The translations under genes were made by a program, and so were the position numbers. Below are positions 35,343 through 49,489 of a stretch of DNA of 64,000 bases, one piece after another. The notes beneath the pieces were generated by a model. The model was not told the DNA's origin, made no database searches, and saw only the letters and a program-made list of their open reading frames with translations. The first letter of the stretch is position 1. The number at the start of each line of letters is the position of its first letter. This DNA is from Azadirachta indica (Eukaryota; Streptophyta; Magnoliopsida; Sapindales; Meliaceae). Location of the stretch: the NCBI GenBank assembly GCA_022749755.1, contig CM040453.1, positions 16,191,368 to 16,255,367 on the forward strand, read 5' to 3'.

Positions 35343-38300
35343 TTATTTATTAATTAAATATTTTTTATTATATTTTAATTATTATTTTCACAAGATTATT
35401 TGTGAAGTGTGATAGTGTTTGATAAAATCTTAAGTTCTCTGTTTCACTTGACTTCATTTTAATGTAATCTAAAGGATGAGTTTCTCTTCGATTCTGACAA
35501 CTGAAGCCTGCAGACGATCTAATATAATAGTTGGGAAGTTGATTACCTATGAAAAAGAGAATGGCTTTTGTGTTATTAATTAATCGAGGTAATTACAATT
35601 GATCAAAAATTTCAAATTAGTTACATATTATTTGAATAATTGTAGTTGATTTTGGCAATTCCTTTCGTGTTTGGTTGCTTGTATGATTGTGTGCAGGAAA
35701 ATTGACACCGACACATATGATTTTCAAAACTACTATGATTTATCTGTTGTCTGTTGAATATATTGTTTGTATTCAAAGGGTTCTTCTATTAGCAAGTCTA
35801 AATAACTTGTTTGGAAAATCTTTTGATAGATGTACAAAAAGACGTACATAGAAGAAGAACGATGTCATTCCTTCTTATTCTCGTGAAGTGCTTGAAGGAA
35901 TTACTCTTCCAGCTTTCCCACTGTAAATACTACAAATCACCTTATTTTTAGGCATCTAATCTGGGTATGTATCATTATCAGAATTATGATGAGATATCTT
36001 TTTTATATCTATGCCAAAATTTGGTAATACTATAGTTTTTTGGTTAGGCTACAAAATACTTGAAAAATTAATAGAAAATTAACATTATTGAAATCTTCTT
36101 TGAAGGACTATGAGCTGTCTGTCCAGAATTCTATGATATGTAGTTTGGGTGGAAACTTGCTGAATCCACATTTGAAACTTGATTAATCCCGATAATATAT
36201 TAAGATATAGAATTAAACCCAAAGGAAGCCCCAAATATTTAAGAGGTCAACTTTCTATGGACAACGCAAATGCATTGTCAAATATATTACCTCCTTCGAT
36301 CAAAGTTCTTTCCAGAATTGGGCAAGAATGGTGGTTTCCCGAGGTGTATGTTTATAATAGACGTAGGGGTATGGGTAGATTTTAGGAGGAATTTGCCAGT
36401 CTGTGCAGGCTGTCTAATGCAAGTAGGTGGGCAAGGGGAGATTTTAGTCTGCTGCCTGATTAATGATGCAACTTTTAGTATCTGACTTTTTATGGGGCTG
36501 CTTTTACATATTCTAATTTGAGAGAGAAATCAGTGATTTTGTTTTGGTTGTATATTCAGTGCAATATTTTCGTGAATTTGAATGGTCGTCATTCACAAAG
36601 TTCCTCAGTTCCATTTTTGTCTTTCACCTTTCCCAAATATAAAAAGATTCAATCATTAATTTTCATATGACTGATAATGATTTTGGTTAGTAAATTAGCT
36701 GGAAACGTACTGAGTATTTGGCTTTACGGTGTTATTTGCCTTTGAAGTTATATCTTAAAATAGGGAAGTGCGTTTGACTTCTGGGTTTTCATTCAGTGTT
36801 TCTTTTGTAGCTCTTTTTGTTTTGACTTTCTAGTCTTTTACTGGCAAATTCTGCTTCCAAGGCCTCTTCTTTTGCTCCACTGCATCTTCTTTTTTGCTTC
36901 ATATCTTCTACATTTACTGCACTGATGCCATAGAGCATGATATCAATATCACAACTAGATTCACACAGAGATAAGTAATGCTAATCAGCCATATAATTAT
37001 CTTGTAACTTTATATTTTTTTTCCCCTCGGGTTGGTATTAACAAAGCCTATCTGCGCCATTTGTTTAATAAGTCTTGCAGTTGAAAAGTAACGGGATTTC
37101 TTCATATGTTCGACTGCTCCCTGTAGATGATGTAGCATAGCATGTTTCAGAGGTGTTTATTGTTTAAATTGCACAAATAAATGCTTGTCCGTTTTACTTG
37201 CGCAATTTTGTTTGCGTTTGATGGGACTGCCATTGAAAGTGGTGGAAATGATGGGATTGATTAGATGAGTAAGATATATACCATTTAGTTGTATTTTTCT
37301 AAAAATGATCCTTGAAATTATATATGTTGATATATAGATTTGTATATAATGGTATATCAAAATCAACGGAAAAGGCAGTCAAATTCATAAGAAAATTGCG
37401 AAGAATTTTTAATTTTTTGCTTTACTTCTATTTGACTAAAAATGCTGGCTAGATACGATTCTATGCCCATCTGCAATTTGGAGCTTGGTTGTTCATTTTA
37501 TCTTTGTTTGGATTAATAGGTTCATATTGACTGTATTGAAGAACGCCGAAGGTCACACTTCTCACTTGCCACAGTACTCTTGTACTTACTGGATTTTAAA
37601 CTGTCCCGCTTTTGGTGTTTAGGCCTGCAGCTTGTGTTGATTAGTTATGATGTGAACATGCACTGAATAACTTGTTTAGTTGGTTTTTCTCATATCCTAT
37701 ATTGCTGTGTTGTTCCTAGTTTCAGGCAGGTTTGATGGCTTCTCCATTTGTGATGTTTTATATCAGTACAATATTTCTTTAAATAGAAGCAAGAAGCCAT
37801 ATAGAAGGTGAAATGATTTAGTTAATTGTACTGGCATAATATCTGTATGTGATGGCTTCCTGAGATTTATCTACTAGGTCAGATTTTCTAAAAGCTTTGT
37901 TTCTAGAAAGCGTTCTTGGACTGCTGGACAAGATTTTGCGACCATGAACAGCAGCAGGGGCTACAAGAATGGAAAACTGGAAGCGCCATTTTGCATGTCC
38001 ATTCAAAGATCTTTTATCACTATTATTATACTGCCCTTCACAGTACTTACCAACACGTGCATCTACTAAAACTTTGTTCCTCCTAAACATCATTCAGATA
38101 TAAACTTTGTTCAGTTTTTTAGCCAGACCCCTTTAACTTTCCTAACTCCTAACCAATCTAGTGTTTTATATACTTTTTACTGATTGGGGAGCAACCTAGA
38201 TATCTTAAACTAAACTCATGCCTCAACAGCTCAACGCCCTTCCACTAGCATCTCTGGTTTTAGTTTTGCGAGATGAACTCCATTCAATAACTAAAAACAT

Positions 38301-38700
38301 GTAAATTGGACTGTTAAACAGAAGATTGTAAATCAAGAACGTGTCTTGATACTGTTTTTGAGTGAGATCTAAATTAGAAAGCATAAGCCATGCACTAAGA
38401 AAGCATGGAGATGGGTTTTTCCGTGCTACTTTTAACTTCACGCATTTGCGCAAGATGTGCATGATACAAGCTCGGGATTGAAGCTTCGTCCCATTGAATT
38501 TGTGTACTAATATAATAAAAAATATCTCCCTTTTTCAACATCTCAGGATGAGTAATAGCAGAAACCAAACAAATAACATATTATTTATTTCATTTTGATA
38601 TGATCAACCCTACACTTATCACCTAGTTAAAGATTGTGCAGGTAGAATCCACAGTCACACATCATTGAATTCCTATAAGTCTCTTCCTTATCAATTCAAC
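35343..38700. other. 3.4-kb stretch with no recognised gene
   Basis: It has a less extreme base composition than its surroundings and several long open stretches (36179-36385 +, 37818-38093 -, 38223-38462 -), none with a motif that I recognise. It may contain decayed exons. Confidence 0.35.
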
Positions 38701-38705
38701 ATGAT

Positions 38706-38815
38706 TTATGGGGACCTGAATGCCCTTAGAAATTAAACTCAAAATTGTAGATTTTATGCTTTACGGGGATCTGAATGCCCTTAGAAATTCAATTCAAAAT
38801 TGTAGATTTTATGTT
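38706..38815. repeat. 55-bp tandem duplication
   Basis: Two adjacent copies (38706-38760 and 38761-38815) sharing GGGGAxCTGAATGCCCTTAG and the following AAATTGTAGATTTTATG, with only a few differences. A local slippage or small duplication event. Confidence 0.85.
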
Positions 38816-39164
38816 TTATTTGTGGATTATTATTCAAGATATTTGTTGTTATTTCTTGTGAAAAGAAAATCTGATTTTTTTGACTGGACAAGCTGAAAAC
38901 CAATTGGAAAAGAATATCAAGATTTTCCAATTGATGTTGGACATGATTCAGGTCCATAGGTTTCCCAAATGACCTTGAATTATGCAGCATTACACTACAA
39001 GTTTCCAATCCTCACACTCTCGAACAGAATGGAGCCTCTAAATACCTCGACTGCTGCAAACACACATCCTATTCTAACTTTATAGAACCTTTTGCAAATT
39101 AAAATCTAGACTTCGCTGTTCAAACAGGTCAAGTCACTCTCTTAGAACTGAAAACTACTCTCAT

Positions 39165-39415
39165 ATTATTGCAATGAAAGAGGAAATTTAGGCTCTTCAT
39201 GACAATTATACATGGACAACATTGGTTCTACGAAGTGGAAATGCTTATATTGTTAGCTTGAAATGGGTTTATCACATCAAATACACACAAAAAAAAAAAA
39301 GAAAAAAAAAGTTGTTGACACGTTCAAATTAAGTACGGTTAGTTGCTAAAGGGTTTGCTTGAATGCTAGAAATTGACTTTGAAAAGACATTCAACCCGCT
39401 AGCTAATCAAACATA
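39165..39415 (+). pseudogene. Copia reverse transcriptase fragment
   Basis: The translation shows AMKEEI-stop-ALHDNYTWT, then SLKWVYHIKYT, and after an A-rich insertion VRLVAKGFA and IDFEKTFNPLA: the fingers/palm start of copia RT in correct order. Stops and the poly-A interruption (39288-39309) break it. Flanking copia domains are absent. Confidence 0.85.
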
Positions 39416-39419
39416 CCGC

Positions 39420-41340
39420 AATCAGGTTTGCTAACAGCCATAAAAAGAAACGATTTATATAAAGCAACCACAGCACAACCCACATATGCCTGTCAACTAA
39501 ATACATAAATCACTTTTATGCGCATAAATTATCGAACCCCATTTGCCTAGTTTGAATGATTATCTCAAGCTTTAATTTCAACTTGGTTGCAATAGCAGTA
39601 ACATTGACAATCGAGCATAACATAGTTATATTTATTAGGACAATACTAGTGACATAATCATTAATAATAATTCCAAAACATTACTTTTTAAGTTTTGAAT
39701 AATTACTATGGTAGTTTATTCTAGAAATCTATTCATATGGTGTGGAATTTTCCTCTATGACAGTTCAACAAATATTTAAAGGAGAAAATGATGCAATGGA
39801 AATATAACAGATCATGAATTAATTATAATTTACTTGGTAAGAAGACAATAGAATCTGAAAATTTGTATATAATTTGGCCAAAACACAAAAATATGATTGA
39901 AAAGATCCATACTAGCAGAGAGAAGGTCGGCTACATTCAGATGATTTATGATATTCATACAATTCATATTCAAAGCTACTGGCAAAAGTGCAAAATGGGA
40001 AATGACACAAGAAAACCGAGACTCTATTTGATCCTCATTCTTCATTTGTTGTCTTCTGCAATCATTCATCAACATATATCAATGAAAAGAACATTCATTG
40101 CTCAGACTTTCACACTAATTTTAAGATCAATATCATCATGATTATCATTTTGAGAATTCTGATTCTGAACTAGAGGGCGGGTTGGCAACAAACGAGACTT
40201 TTCATAAGCTATCATCTTTGAAGTAGCAATATTTGGACTAGTAAAAATATCTTTAAACACCGAAAGCAATCGTGGTCATCATTAACTGACTATCTCTAAA
40301 TTTTATTTCTTTGGACAAGGCAATTCATTATCAAATATGTAGCCGGATAGCCACAACAACCATTATTATCTGTGAGTATATGTGATTCTAACATAACAAA
40401 AAGAAAAAGAGAAATAATATAACAGGAAGGGAAAATAATTGTTTCTCAATTTACTTATAACTCTCAACCAAGCATCAATTGGATCATCGATCAAATATTG
40501 TATTAGAACTAGAAGGAATTGAATCGACTACCTAATTCTTTTACAGAATCTTCTTCTTTAATTTCTTGGGCGCCTTGCTAGATTAGAACATGAAACTTCC
40601 AATTGCTTTCTTGCTTCTACCCTCACTCTTAAGTCTCTAATCTTGTTCCACTATATGTAGTATGATTCATGCAGTGTATGGGCAATATCCGTAAGTGCAG
40701 AAGATCATAACAAGTAATTTAATGATAAGAGGATGTCTATCTTATGAAGAATGTTAATTAATTAAGTATTGAAGATGATTAATTTATAAATTTATTTGAA
40801 GAAATCGAAATAATTTGAGTGAAAACATAAGATCAATAAAAATTAACAACTTAACAAATTAATTAAAAAATTCAATTATTGAAAAAATTTAGAGCCAATG
40901 ATTTTTTCTTAATTAGTCACATCCAATTCTTCAATTGACATTATTCTAATTTAATACTAATATTGTCAATTAATTATTCTAATTTATTTAGCAATCTCTC
41001 TCAACATCAATCGAAACTACTTCACACTTAATAATTCACTATATTTATATGAAATTAATTAAATAAAAATGCATTATGAGTAATGATAATTTCTAATTAA
41101 ACTACATAAATCATATTAGTACATCTTTGTCTAATACGTAATTTACAGTATTTATCACAGAGTTTAGATATAATATTCATTTCTTAGTTCACATTAATCC
41201 ACATTTCCTTTAAATATTAGTCAGATATTTAAAATCATTAATTATCATGATAAATACTTAATAAAAGATATCAAATAAAAAATAATACAATATTAGAAAA
41301 TAGACGCTTTCAATAAATTAAATCATTGTTCTAGAAAATA
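39420..41340. other. Non-genic AT-rich stretch
   Basis: No family recognised. The small opposed frames at 39830-40141 are overlapping and unsupported. Confidence 0.4.
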
Positions 41341-41359
41341 AGTCTAACCACACTTGAAA

Positions 41360-41760
41360 TAGAGTTTGTTAGGAAAAATCAAGCAACCAAGCAAAAAGAA
41401 AACAAACACAATCGCAAACAACACCGGTTTACGTGAAAAACTTTTGAAAAATTTCAGAGCAAAAATCACATAAGAGAGAGAGGCGAATTTCATTAATATG
41501 AAAAAGAAGAATACTAGTACATGGTTCGCCCTAAACTCCAAATATATAGTCCAAGTTTGGGTCGGGTTCAAAAATAGAACCGAGTTGGGTCAACCTATAC
41601 AATAAAACCTATACAATATACTTATATATATACACATATACAATACCGTAAAAGGGTAGAGATGTTGCCTCCTAGCCCTCAACAAGGGGTGTTTCACCCT
41701 CTTGTATCACCGATTACGTCAACATACCCCAATATACACTACCGGTTACCAAATACAAAC
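41360..41760 (-). mobile_element. Copia-type LTR remnant, homologous to 18996-19600
   Basis: Shares TTGTTAGGAAAAATCAAGC, ACGTGAAAAACTTTTGAAA, the ATATATAGTCCAAGTTTGGGT stretch and CTATACAATATACTTAT with the 19-kb remnant, in the same orientation. The MITE present there is absent here, which confirms the empty site. No coding sequence is attached. Confidence 0.65.
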
Positions 41761-41879
41761 CACAAATTTTATAAAGTTCAAATTTAATCATAAAAAATTC
41801 AACAATCAAATATATAATCTTAATAAACACAATAATTTTTCAATTTAAGATGAAATAAAACAAGGAGAGAGATAAAACT

Positions 41880-43500
41880 AGATTTGAAGAGCTTTCATCC
41901 TCAATGCTTCTTGTCTTCATCCTTCAGCTTCTTGAATTTCCTTCTCTATCTCTAGCTTCATCCCCCTCTCTCTATCCTCTTTTCCTCTTTCTAAACTTCA
42001 TTCCTCAAGTGGCGATGGTGGCTTTTTATTGAAAAACATGGAAATCTAGGATACTACTAAATCTAGCTATCCATTTTGATCTAGCGGCCAAAAATGGGTC
42101 AAAACAAAAAAAAAAGGAACATAACCTAGGGTGTAATTGCTAAGGGACAGAATGCATGGCGCAGTTGTGCCATAATTTTGTGCTTATGGCCAAAAATGGG
42201 TCAAAACCATTGATTCTGCCTATGAAAACAAATTATTTACCAAATTTCAATTAAATCTTTCTTTTTTTGATTATTTCAAATTATTGTCCTTATTTTATTG
42301 TTTCTACTTTTTTGTCCTCATTTGCTTGCAATTTGGTTCTTAGGAACAAAACTTTGTGATTTTCATGAATGACTAGCAAACGTGTTTTTATGCTTCGTTT
42401 TCACATCTTTTATGTTAAAGTAAGTCAACACTTGCAAAAAGAAAAATAACCATTTAAAAAAAAATAACTCCTCAAAACGAACTAAACAACGTTAAATAAT
42501 TTAATCATAATCATGTAATAAAAATTGATATATCAAATACTCCTAAACTTAACATTTGCTTGTCCTTGAGCAAAAGAAAAAGTAAAAGACTCAATAACAC
42601 AAATTAAATTCCTTACGTAACAAATTCATGGCCAATGAGAATGCAATAAAATATAAATTCAATCATTTAAATATCCAAGTATTAACAAGGTTTCATTTGC
42701 TATGCTCATATGCGGTGTGTGATAGTCATAAATTGATCATCCTCTGTCATATCATCCTTCACATTATCAGAACATAGCATGCATAAAAGTCCAAAAATCT
42801 AAATCTCACCAAGATGGTCACTCTCAAATAAGCACACTTAAAATTTGGGTTAACACTCAAAAGTATGTTAGACAAGCATTATGCTTAGATTTTTAATAGA
42901 CAAGCATTATGTTACACAAGAATATGTTATTTTTAATGTGATGAAAAGAATACTACTAACTTGATTTTCATGAAAATGGATGCAAACTAATTAAACAGCA
43001 TGCAAGATCAGCATAGGACTTTTCTTCGAGGTTATAATAAGGCTAATAGGTGATATAGTTACAAGAAAAAATGAATTAAAGACAAATCAAATTTTGGGAA
43101 ACTTCAAACATACGTTTTTACCATCTACCTTCAAATTTCACTTAACAACAAATTTTACCATTACTCATTCACTTTCACCTTTCTTTTCTTTTCAAAGTAC
43201 AGCAATTTTTTTTTTTAAGGTTTTGTCTTATTTTACTTTTTAACACAAGCGCTCATTACTTAACTAGGCAAGAGTGCTAGTTACTCAATAAAATTAAGGC
43301 CATGCATCTTTATTCCCTTTTTTCTATCTTTCTTTTCTCTTTTTCTTTTCTTTCTTTTTTTTTTATTGTACATCAACTAATACTATTTTTTTCTTACAAT
43401 AAGCACACAAACAACACTCAACCACCCCTAAACTTATTTTAAAGCATATATCATTACATTTCCAACATAGCTTAAAAGTTCCCGTAAGGAATAAGACAAT
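41880..43500. mobile_element. Probable gypsy non-coding region
   Basis: Contains CTAAACTTAACATTTGCTTG followed by TCCTTGAGCAAAAG (about 42543-42575), a sequence type typical of the pol-to-LTR spacer of plant gypsy elements. A GGCCAAAAATGGGTCAAAAC repeat occurs twice (about 42087 and 42188). There is no pol coding sequence. Assigned from resemblance only. Confidence 0.4.
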
Positions 43501-44267
43501 AAATGCATGCTATTTGAATTCAATAGACAGCAAACTTAAAAGAAAAACACAAAGCATACAATTTTCTACTTATGCAATCCATAAATGCATGCTGTTTGAA
43601 TTCGTTTCTGTCATGTAAATTACGTCATTGCATTCATCCTTCCCAATATTAGCTGTACAAGTCTGTCCATATATGTCATTGTCTAATGCATATGAAATAG
43701 ACCTGTCAATTGGTAATAATCGATCACATATCTTTGCAAACAATTTTTTCCTACTATCCCTTTTATATATCATTACCTCCGCATTTCTTGTTCTGCACAT
43801 CGAAATCAATGGTTTTGTATTTTGTTTGGGTTTGGTTGGACTTTTTTTAGTTTTCTTAAGGATAGGTGGCCTTCATTCATCTGTTGTGTCATAATTTGCG
43901 CTCTCAACATGCCTTAAAGGGGATTTAAAAACCCACCTTTTTGCTAGTTGTTGCTGTTGATGCTGTTCGCTTACTTTCCTTGTAGTTTCTACCACTTATT
44001 TGCCTATAACAACATGACCAAATAGTATTGAATAAATTCTATATAGTAAGTAAGTTGGAAACAAAAACCAAACACAACAAGTTTATATACTGAGGCCTCT
44101 AAATCAATCATTTGTTCCTTCTCCCCAACATTCTCAACTTTCTTGGTCTCATGTCTTTCCTTTTCAAATTACTCATCTTTTCCATTTTCTTCATTGAATA
44201 CTTTTTGGCCACTTGAACTTGAGACTGAAAAATGTTTAGATTGGAAAAGTTGCCAAAGCTGATCTTA

Positions 44268-45135
44268 CTACACAGTGAGCTCACCAAATCTTTGATTGTT
44301 AAGTCTTATCTTTTGTTCATGAAACTCGTTACCATAGGGTGTGTTGAAGTACATTGAAACTGTTATAAATTTCCCTACCCCTTGTAACCTAGTATTTTTA
44401 TTTACACTTTTTCCTAAAGACTGGGCTAGTATACTATTCCGACCATCGCTCACTAAAGAGCCACTTTTCTGCTTTTCAGACAACTCATCCTATATAATTC
44501 CGAAAGTGCAAAGGATTTAATTATCATTGATGAAAATTAGACATAAATGTTGTTGAAAATTTCATTCTCTATAATCATAAAATTCACTAAAACTTACAAT
44601 CTTCTACACAACAGGCAACACACAAATCATAGCCTCCATTTCTTCGTTAATGAGCTTTTTTCCATGCAAGGCTCTTGTTGATTTGGTCTTTCGAAAGTCT
44701 TGTTTCTACCATCTACAAACAACATATAACATTGACTTTTAACATTAAACCAATGCATAAAAGTCAATAATATTGGTAAGTTAATAATTGGATGATATGA
44801 AATGAACTTTGTTGAATAAGGCCAACGTATCCCTTTCCAATAATGTATGGTTATATATATTTAGTGCCCTTTTTTCTTAGGCCAATGTTCTAATTCTACA
44901 TAATTAAAACCGCAATGTTAATCTAAATATCAATAATAGATAAAGCTGAAAAAAAAAAAAACATAAATTGTAAACATATACCACAAAGTCCTTAGTTAGT
45001 CGATCCACCATAAATTGTTCCCAATGTGCTTGCCTAATGAGCTGTACTACAGCAGAGGCTTTTTTAGCCTTTTGGGATTGTCCTTGTCAGGTAAGATGTG
45101 ATCACTTGTCAATGTGTGCTTAAAATTCTTGAATG
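44268..45135 (-). pseudogene. CACTA (En/Spm) second-ORF transposase remnant (Transposase_24-like)
   Basis: Minus-strand pieces in order: AVVQLIRQAHWEQFMVDRL (about 45055-45000), WKKLINEEMEAM-like (about 44660), and a 71-codon frame (44483-44268) with GRNSILAQSLGKSVN and TRLQGVGKF. These match the plant transposase_24 family by pattern. Stops and intron-like gaps lie between them. It lies downstream of the TNP2-type gene, as expected in a CACTA element. Confidence 0.6.
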
Positions 45136-45139
45136 CAAT

Positions 45140-46200
45140 GCTCGGCATGTTGAATACTTGTTTTTTACTCCTTACGATTAATTGATATATTTCATGGTAT
45201 AAGAAAGAAATGAAAAATAGCAAATGTAAACTACTTGAAATAAATTTGAGTTAAATAAAAATAATGCAAATCAATTAAAGATAGATACTATATTACATCA
45301 ATCAAGCAACAGATGAAAAGATAAGAGTTTGTCAAGGCTGGACATATATATGAACAACCATATATAATAATAAAGTTAGGTTTAGGGTATTAAGCACACT
45401 ATCTCAATGATGTATATATGGATGAATGCATATTTGGTAAACAATAAACACATCCATCTAGGTCAAAAACAAATTATCACAATGGGAAACTTAATAATAA
45501 AGTTAAAATATGAAGGTATGAACAGAACACCAACAAAATCCCTACAGAGAAAAGAACAAAATGAAGAGAAATTATCTTTCACATATGCCACATGTTACAT
45601 GGACCTACTAGTTAGATATACTAACCTTTAAATAAACTTAACCCCTATTTATAAGGAACTACATACCAAAAATAAAAACCAACAAAAAACCTATAAATAT
45701 GCATCAGCTATTTAAGAGACCGAATTCTCAACTACAAGACATAAGATTTGTAATCAAGAACAAGAATTTAAAAATATTTTCTTGAAGCAACGAATACGTA
45801 TAGTACAACACCTTATAATTTATTCTTAGAAAAAAAGAATATATTTGGAAACTATAATCAGATTTTTCTTTTCTTCTTAAAAAAAAATGATATATATACC
45901 TAAAGATCAAGATCTGAACACGTTCACCTTGCTAGTTTAGTCAAAACCTAGAAATGAAAGAATATAAAGTATTTTGAATCACAAAGCAAAACTTTTAACC
46001 AATTTCAGTTGTTGAAATAAAAATAACTAAATAAATAAATACAGAAACAGATTGATCTAGAAATCAATCAGTAAGCATACTTAGAAACTTCAAATACTGT
46101 AGATTATGGCTTACTTGGTTATTATTAAACAATAAAGGAACATAAAGTTCAATTGTCTTAGGATCCAAACAAAAGTAGTGAGAACACTAGTAATTTAACA
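45140..46200. other. Spacer between the two CACTA-related remnants
   Basis: AT-rich; no protein family recognised. The 74-codon frame at 45407-45631 has no supporting motif. Confidence 0.4.
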
Positions 46201-46214
46201 TCATATTCATCATT

Positions 46215-48460
46215 TTAAGAGCAAATACTCAACAAACCAACAAGTGGTTCATCAAATCCCTTGAATTTCGCAACAAGAATACTTATAAATGTTAACATTG
46301 TATCCTTACGTATAGAGGAATGTCCAATTGAATGAAAGTTAGTCAAGTACTTGGCACAAAACTCCATTGCTTCTTTAGAAATATAATGTTCAGCTATACA
46401 TCCTTCATGCTGATTGACTTTACACACATAATCTTTGAGTACTTCCATAAATCTCTTAAATGGATACACCCACTTAAGATAAACAGGACTGCATAGCCTT
46501 ACTTTATGCATAAGATGGACTGTTAAATGGATCATAATGTCAAAGAAGAACGGTATGAATATCTTCTCAAGTAAGGACAATGTTTCAATGATACCATGTT
46601 CCATTTCATCCAATTTCATTGGATCAATCACTGTACTACATAAAGCATTAAAGAAGATGCATAAATGAGTAATTGCATATCTGACATGTTTGGGCATAAT
46701 AGACCGAATTACTAGTGGTAGTAGCTGTTGCATCAAAACATAACAATCATGGTACTTAAGACCCTGAAGCTTGAAGTTAGTAATAGAAACAAGGTTCCTA
46801 AAGACTAAATGGTAATTATTGAGAGCCTTGATATCCATTAGTGCTTGGCAAAATTGTTTTTTTTGTTCTATAGTTAGTGTATAGCATGTTAGAGGAAAAA
46901 ATTACACTTATTATCATTGGCATCAAGGCCAAGTTAGTCCTCATGCCTATGTGAACTAAACTAAGCCTTGGATTTATCCTATCTTTAGTTTTGCCTGAGA
47001 TGTCAAATAATGTGTCGTATATGTTCTCATATATATTTTTCTGTACGCGCATAACATTTAATTGATTATGCACACGAAGGTGCTTCTAGTTTTCTAACTC
47101 AAAGAATATAGACCTCTTCTTCCAGAGTTCGCGGTTATCACCATCATTCTTCTTCCACTTCTTCACTCTCATTTTACTTTATCTAGTACAAAACTTATCA
47201 ACCTTTTCTAAGATTTTCTCCCAATTTAATGGTGGAATAAGGGATCTGAATTCTTGCTCACAACTGAAAGTTTTCTTTTGTCTTCGAAAGGGATGATTAG
47301 GTGGTAAAAAGTGTCAATGCCCTAAATATGCATTTTTCTTACAATGTTTAAGTCGGACAGAATAAGCGTCTTGCCTACAATATAGACAAGTACAATACTT
47401 TTTAACTGTGCAACCAAACAAATTGCAATAGGCGGGGAAGTCAATAATGGTCCACATAATATCGGCCAGCAAATTAAAGAACTCTTGTTTATGGGCATGA
47501 TATGCCTCAACACCAACATCCTATAATATCTTTAAATCATCAATTAACGATCCCAAGTACACATCAATGTCATTTTCTGGCTGTCGTGGACCAAGAATCA
47601 ATAAGGACAATATCATGAATTTGCTCTTCGTACACAACCATGGGGGAAAGTTGTATACTACAAGTATAACTGCCAACAACTATATGTAGTACTAAGGAAA
47701 CTGTGTAGGTTGATTCCATCAGTGATTAGGACAAGACGAAGGTTCTTAGGATTAGACCTAACAGTTAGCCATTTTTTATCAACTAACTTCCATGAAGGTG
47801 AATTGGCAAAATGTCGAAGCTTCTCATTATTTAACTTCTCATATAAATGCCAAGTTAAGTCTTTGGCAATTTGTAAGGATTGAAACATTTGCTTAAATCT
47901 AGGGATTGGAGGGAAATACAATAACACCTTCGCAAAAACCCTTTTTCTAACATTATCAAAACCCCTTTGTGTTTTCCACTCGATATACCACATGTAGGGC
48001 ACTTAGAAAGGCTTTCATACTGCTTCTAATATAGTATGCAATCATTCAAGTAAGCATATATTTTCTCATACTCTAAGCTTAAGGATGATAAAGTTTTCAT
48101 TGCTTCATACATGGATGTAGGTAATATGTTGTCATCGAGTAACATATCCACTAAAAATGCCAACAAATCTCCAAAGCTAGTATCAGACCACCATACTTCC
48201 CTTTCAAGTTATATAACTTAAGCAATGTAGAAATCTTTGTACATTTTGTTCAACTTAGGTACAAAAGTTTTTCAAAATCTTCAAGTGATTTCCTAAAACC
48301 CTTAGGATTTGTATCATAATGCTTGTAAGCATCATGGATCATTTTTACAATATCACCAAAATCAAGGCCTATAGATTTAGTATCTAAATGATCTTTAACA
48401 AATCTAAATACTGTAGCAAGTTTTTCCTCTCAATGCCAAGTCCATGTCTTGTAAGTTATA
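46215..48460 (-). pseudogene. CACTA (En/Spm) TNP2-type transposase, multiply broken
   Basis: Collinear TNP2 pieces on the minus strand. MLLDDNILPTSMYEAMK (about 48150-48100) is followed by PxSWKLVDKKW with NPKNLRLVLITDGINLHSF (47830-47690), then the AYNKQ/FFNL region with a frameshift (47520-47320), KKRSIFFELEN (about 47110), NVMRVQKNIYENIYDTL (47060-47000) and the DUF4218 tail (46838-46215: GLKYHDCYVLMQQLLP, AITHLCIFFNALCS, CAKYL). The 46838 frame of 207 codons is the longest intact piece. The enzyme cuts and pastes DNA transposons; this one cannot be functional. No CACTA terminal inverted repeats were found. Confidence 0.9.
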
Positions 48461-48479
48461 TCAAAACCATTCACAAAAA

Positions 48480-49262
48480 AAATGATTTATTTAATAGTAG
48501 TTAGCTAAAAAAATAAAATATTAAATGTATGGTTTATTTTATTTATTTTCTAATACCTATTAATATTAAATTGTTAAATATTGTAAAATTTTATAATTAG
48601 ACTATAATATATATAGTAATTGAAAATAAATTGTTAATATATATAGTAATTTTCAACTCGTAATTGAAAATAAATATTAAAATAATAATATTTTATTATT
48701 TTATAACACATTGAATATAAATATTTATTACTATATTATATATAAAATATAAATTCATTCATCAACAATTGAATATTAATTAGGTATTAGAAAACAAATA
48801 AAATAAATCATAAATAAATACTAATCTACAAATAAAATATTTATAAGACATAAATAAATATTAATCCATAAATCAAATATATTATAATACAGTACTTTCG
48901 CTAATTACTATATATAAAGGTATCTTCGTTATTTTTTAAGAAATTGAAATTTTTATCGGTATTTTTGAAATTATAAGGACTATTTAAGTTAATAAGCTAA
49001 ATTTTAGGGACTTACATGTTCATAGAAGGGGGATTTGGGATATTATGAAAATAATAAGGGGGTATCAGAATATTAGGTTAAACAATAGAGGGGAATATGG
49101 CATTTTCTCTATAATATAATACATGTATTTTAATGACATGAGGATGAAATTAGAGAGAAAAAGTTAGAGTAAGATTTAAATTTGTAATATTATAATAATA
49201 ATAATAATAATTTAAGCATATATATAATAAGGAAAAGATGAGAGATTTAGAGTAATATTTAA
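48480..49262. other. Extremely AT-rich spacer
   Basis: About 48530-48900 is almost entirely A/T. The edge at 49030-49110 (AAGGGGGTATCAG ... GGCATTTTCTCTATA) loosely resembles the ends of the 19.27-kb MITE, but no partner end was found. Confidence 0.4.
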
Positions 49263-49489
49263 TTAATTTGGTGTTGGTAATTTTGCTTAGGCCGAGGCAG
49301 ATCATCAACACGGAGATGGAGTTGAAGTCAAAAATTGAAGAGAAGTTGAAAATTAAAGAGATGGAGAAGAAGTCAAAAATTCAAGAGATGAAGATGCAGT
49401 ACTCGAAGTTGAAACTTCAAGAAGAAGATGGACTACTCGAAGTTGAAAATTTGACGTCTCCTTCTTTCCTTGAAGAAGAATATCAATAA
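49263..49489 (+). pseudogene. Lysine/glutamate-rich coiled-coil-like reading frame
   Basis: 73 codons with heptad-like KSKIEEKLKIKEMEKKSKI repeats, preceded by a possible splice acceptor (TTTTGCTTAG). It may be an exon fragment or repetitive low-complexity DNA. No family recognised. Confidence 0.25.

Noticed and set aside
36179..36485. Overlapping plus-strand frames of 68 and 71 codons
   Set aside because: Different frames over the same DNA, no recognisable domain.
39830..40141. Opposed frames of 81 and 92 codons
   Set aside because: Overlap on opposite strands; neither shows a family signature.
48961..49115. Second copy of the 19-kb Mutator-like MITE
   Set aside because: One end looks loosely similar but no inverted partner or target duplication was found.
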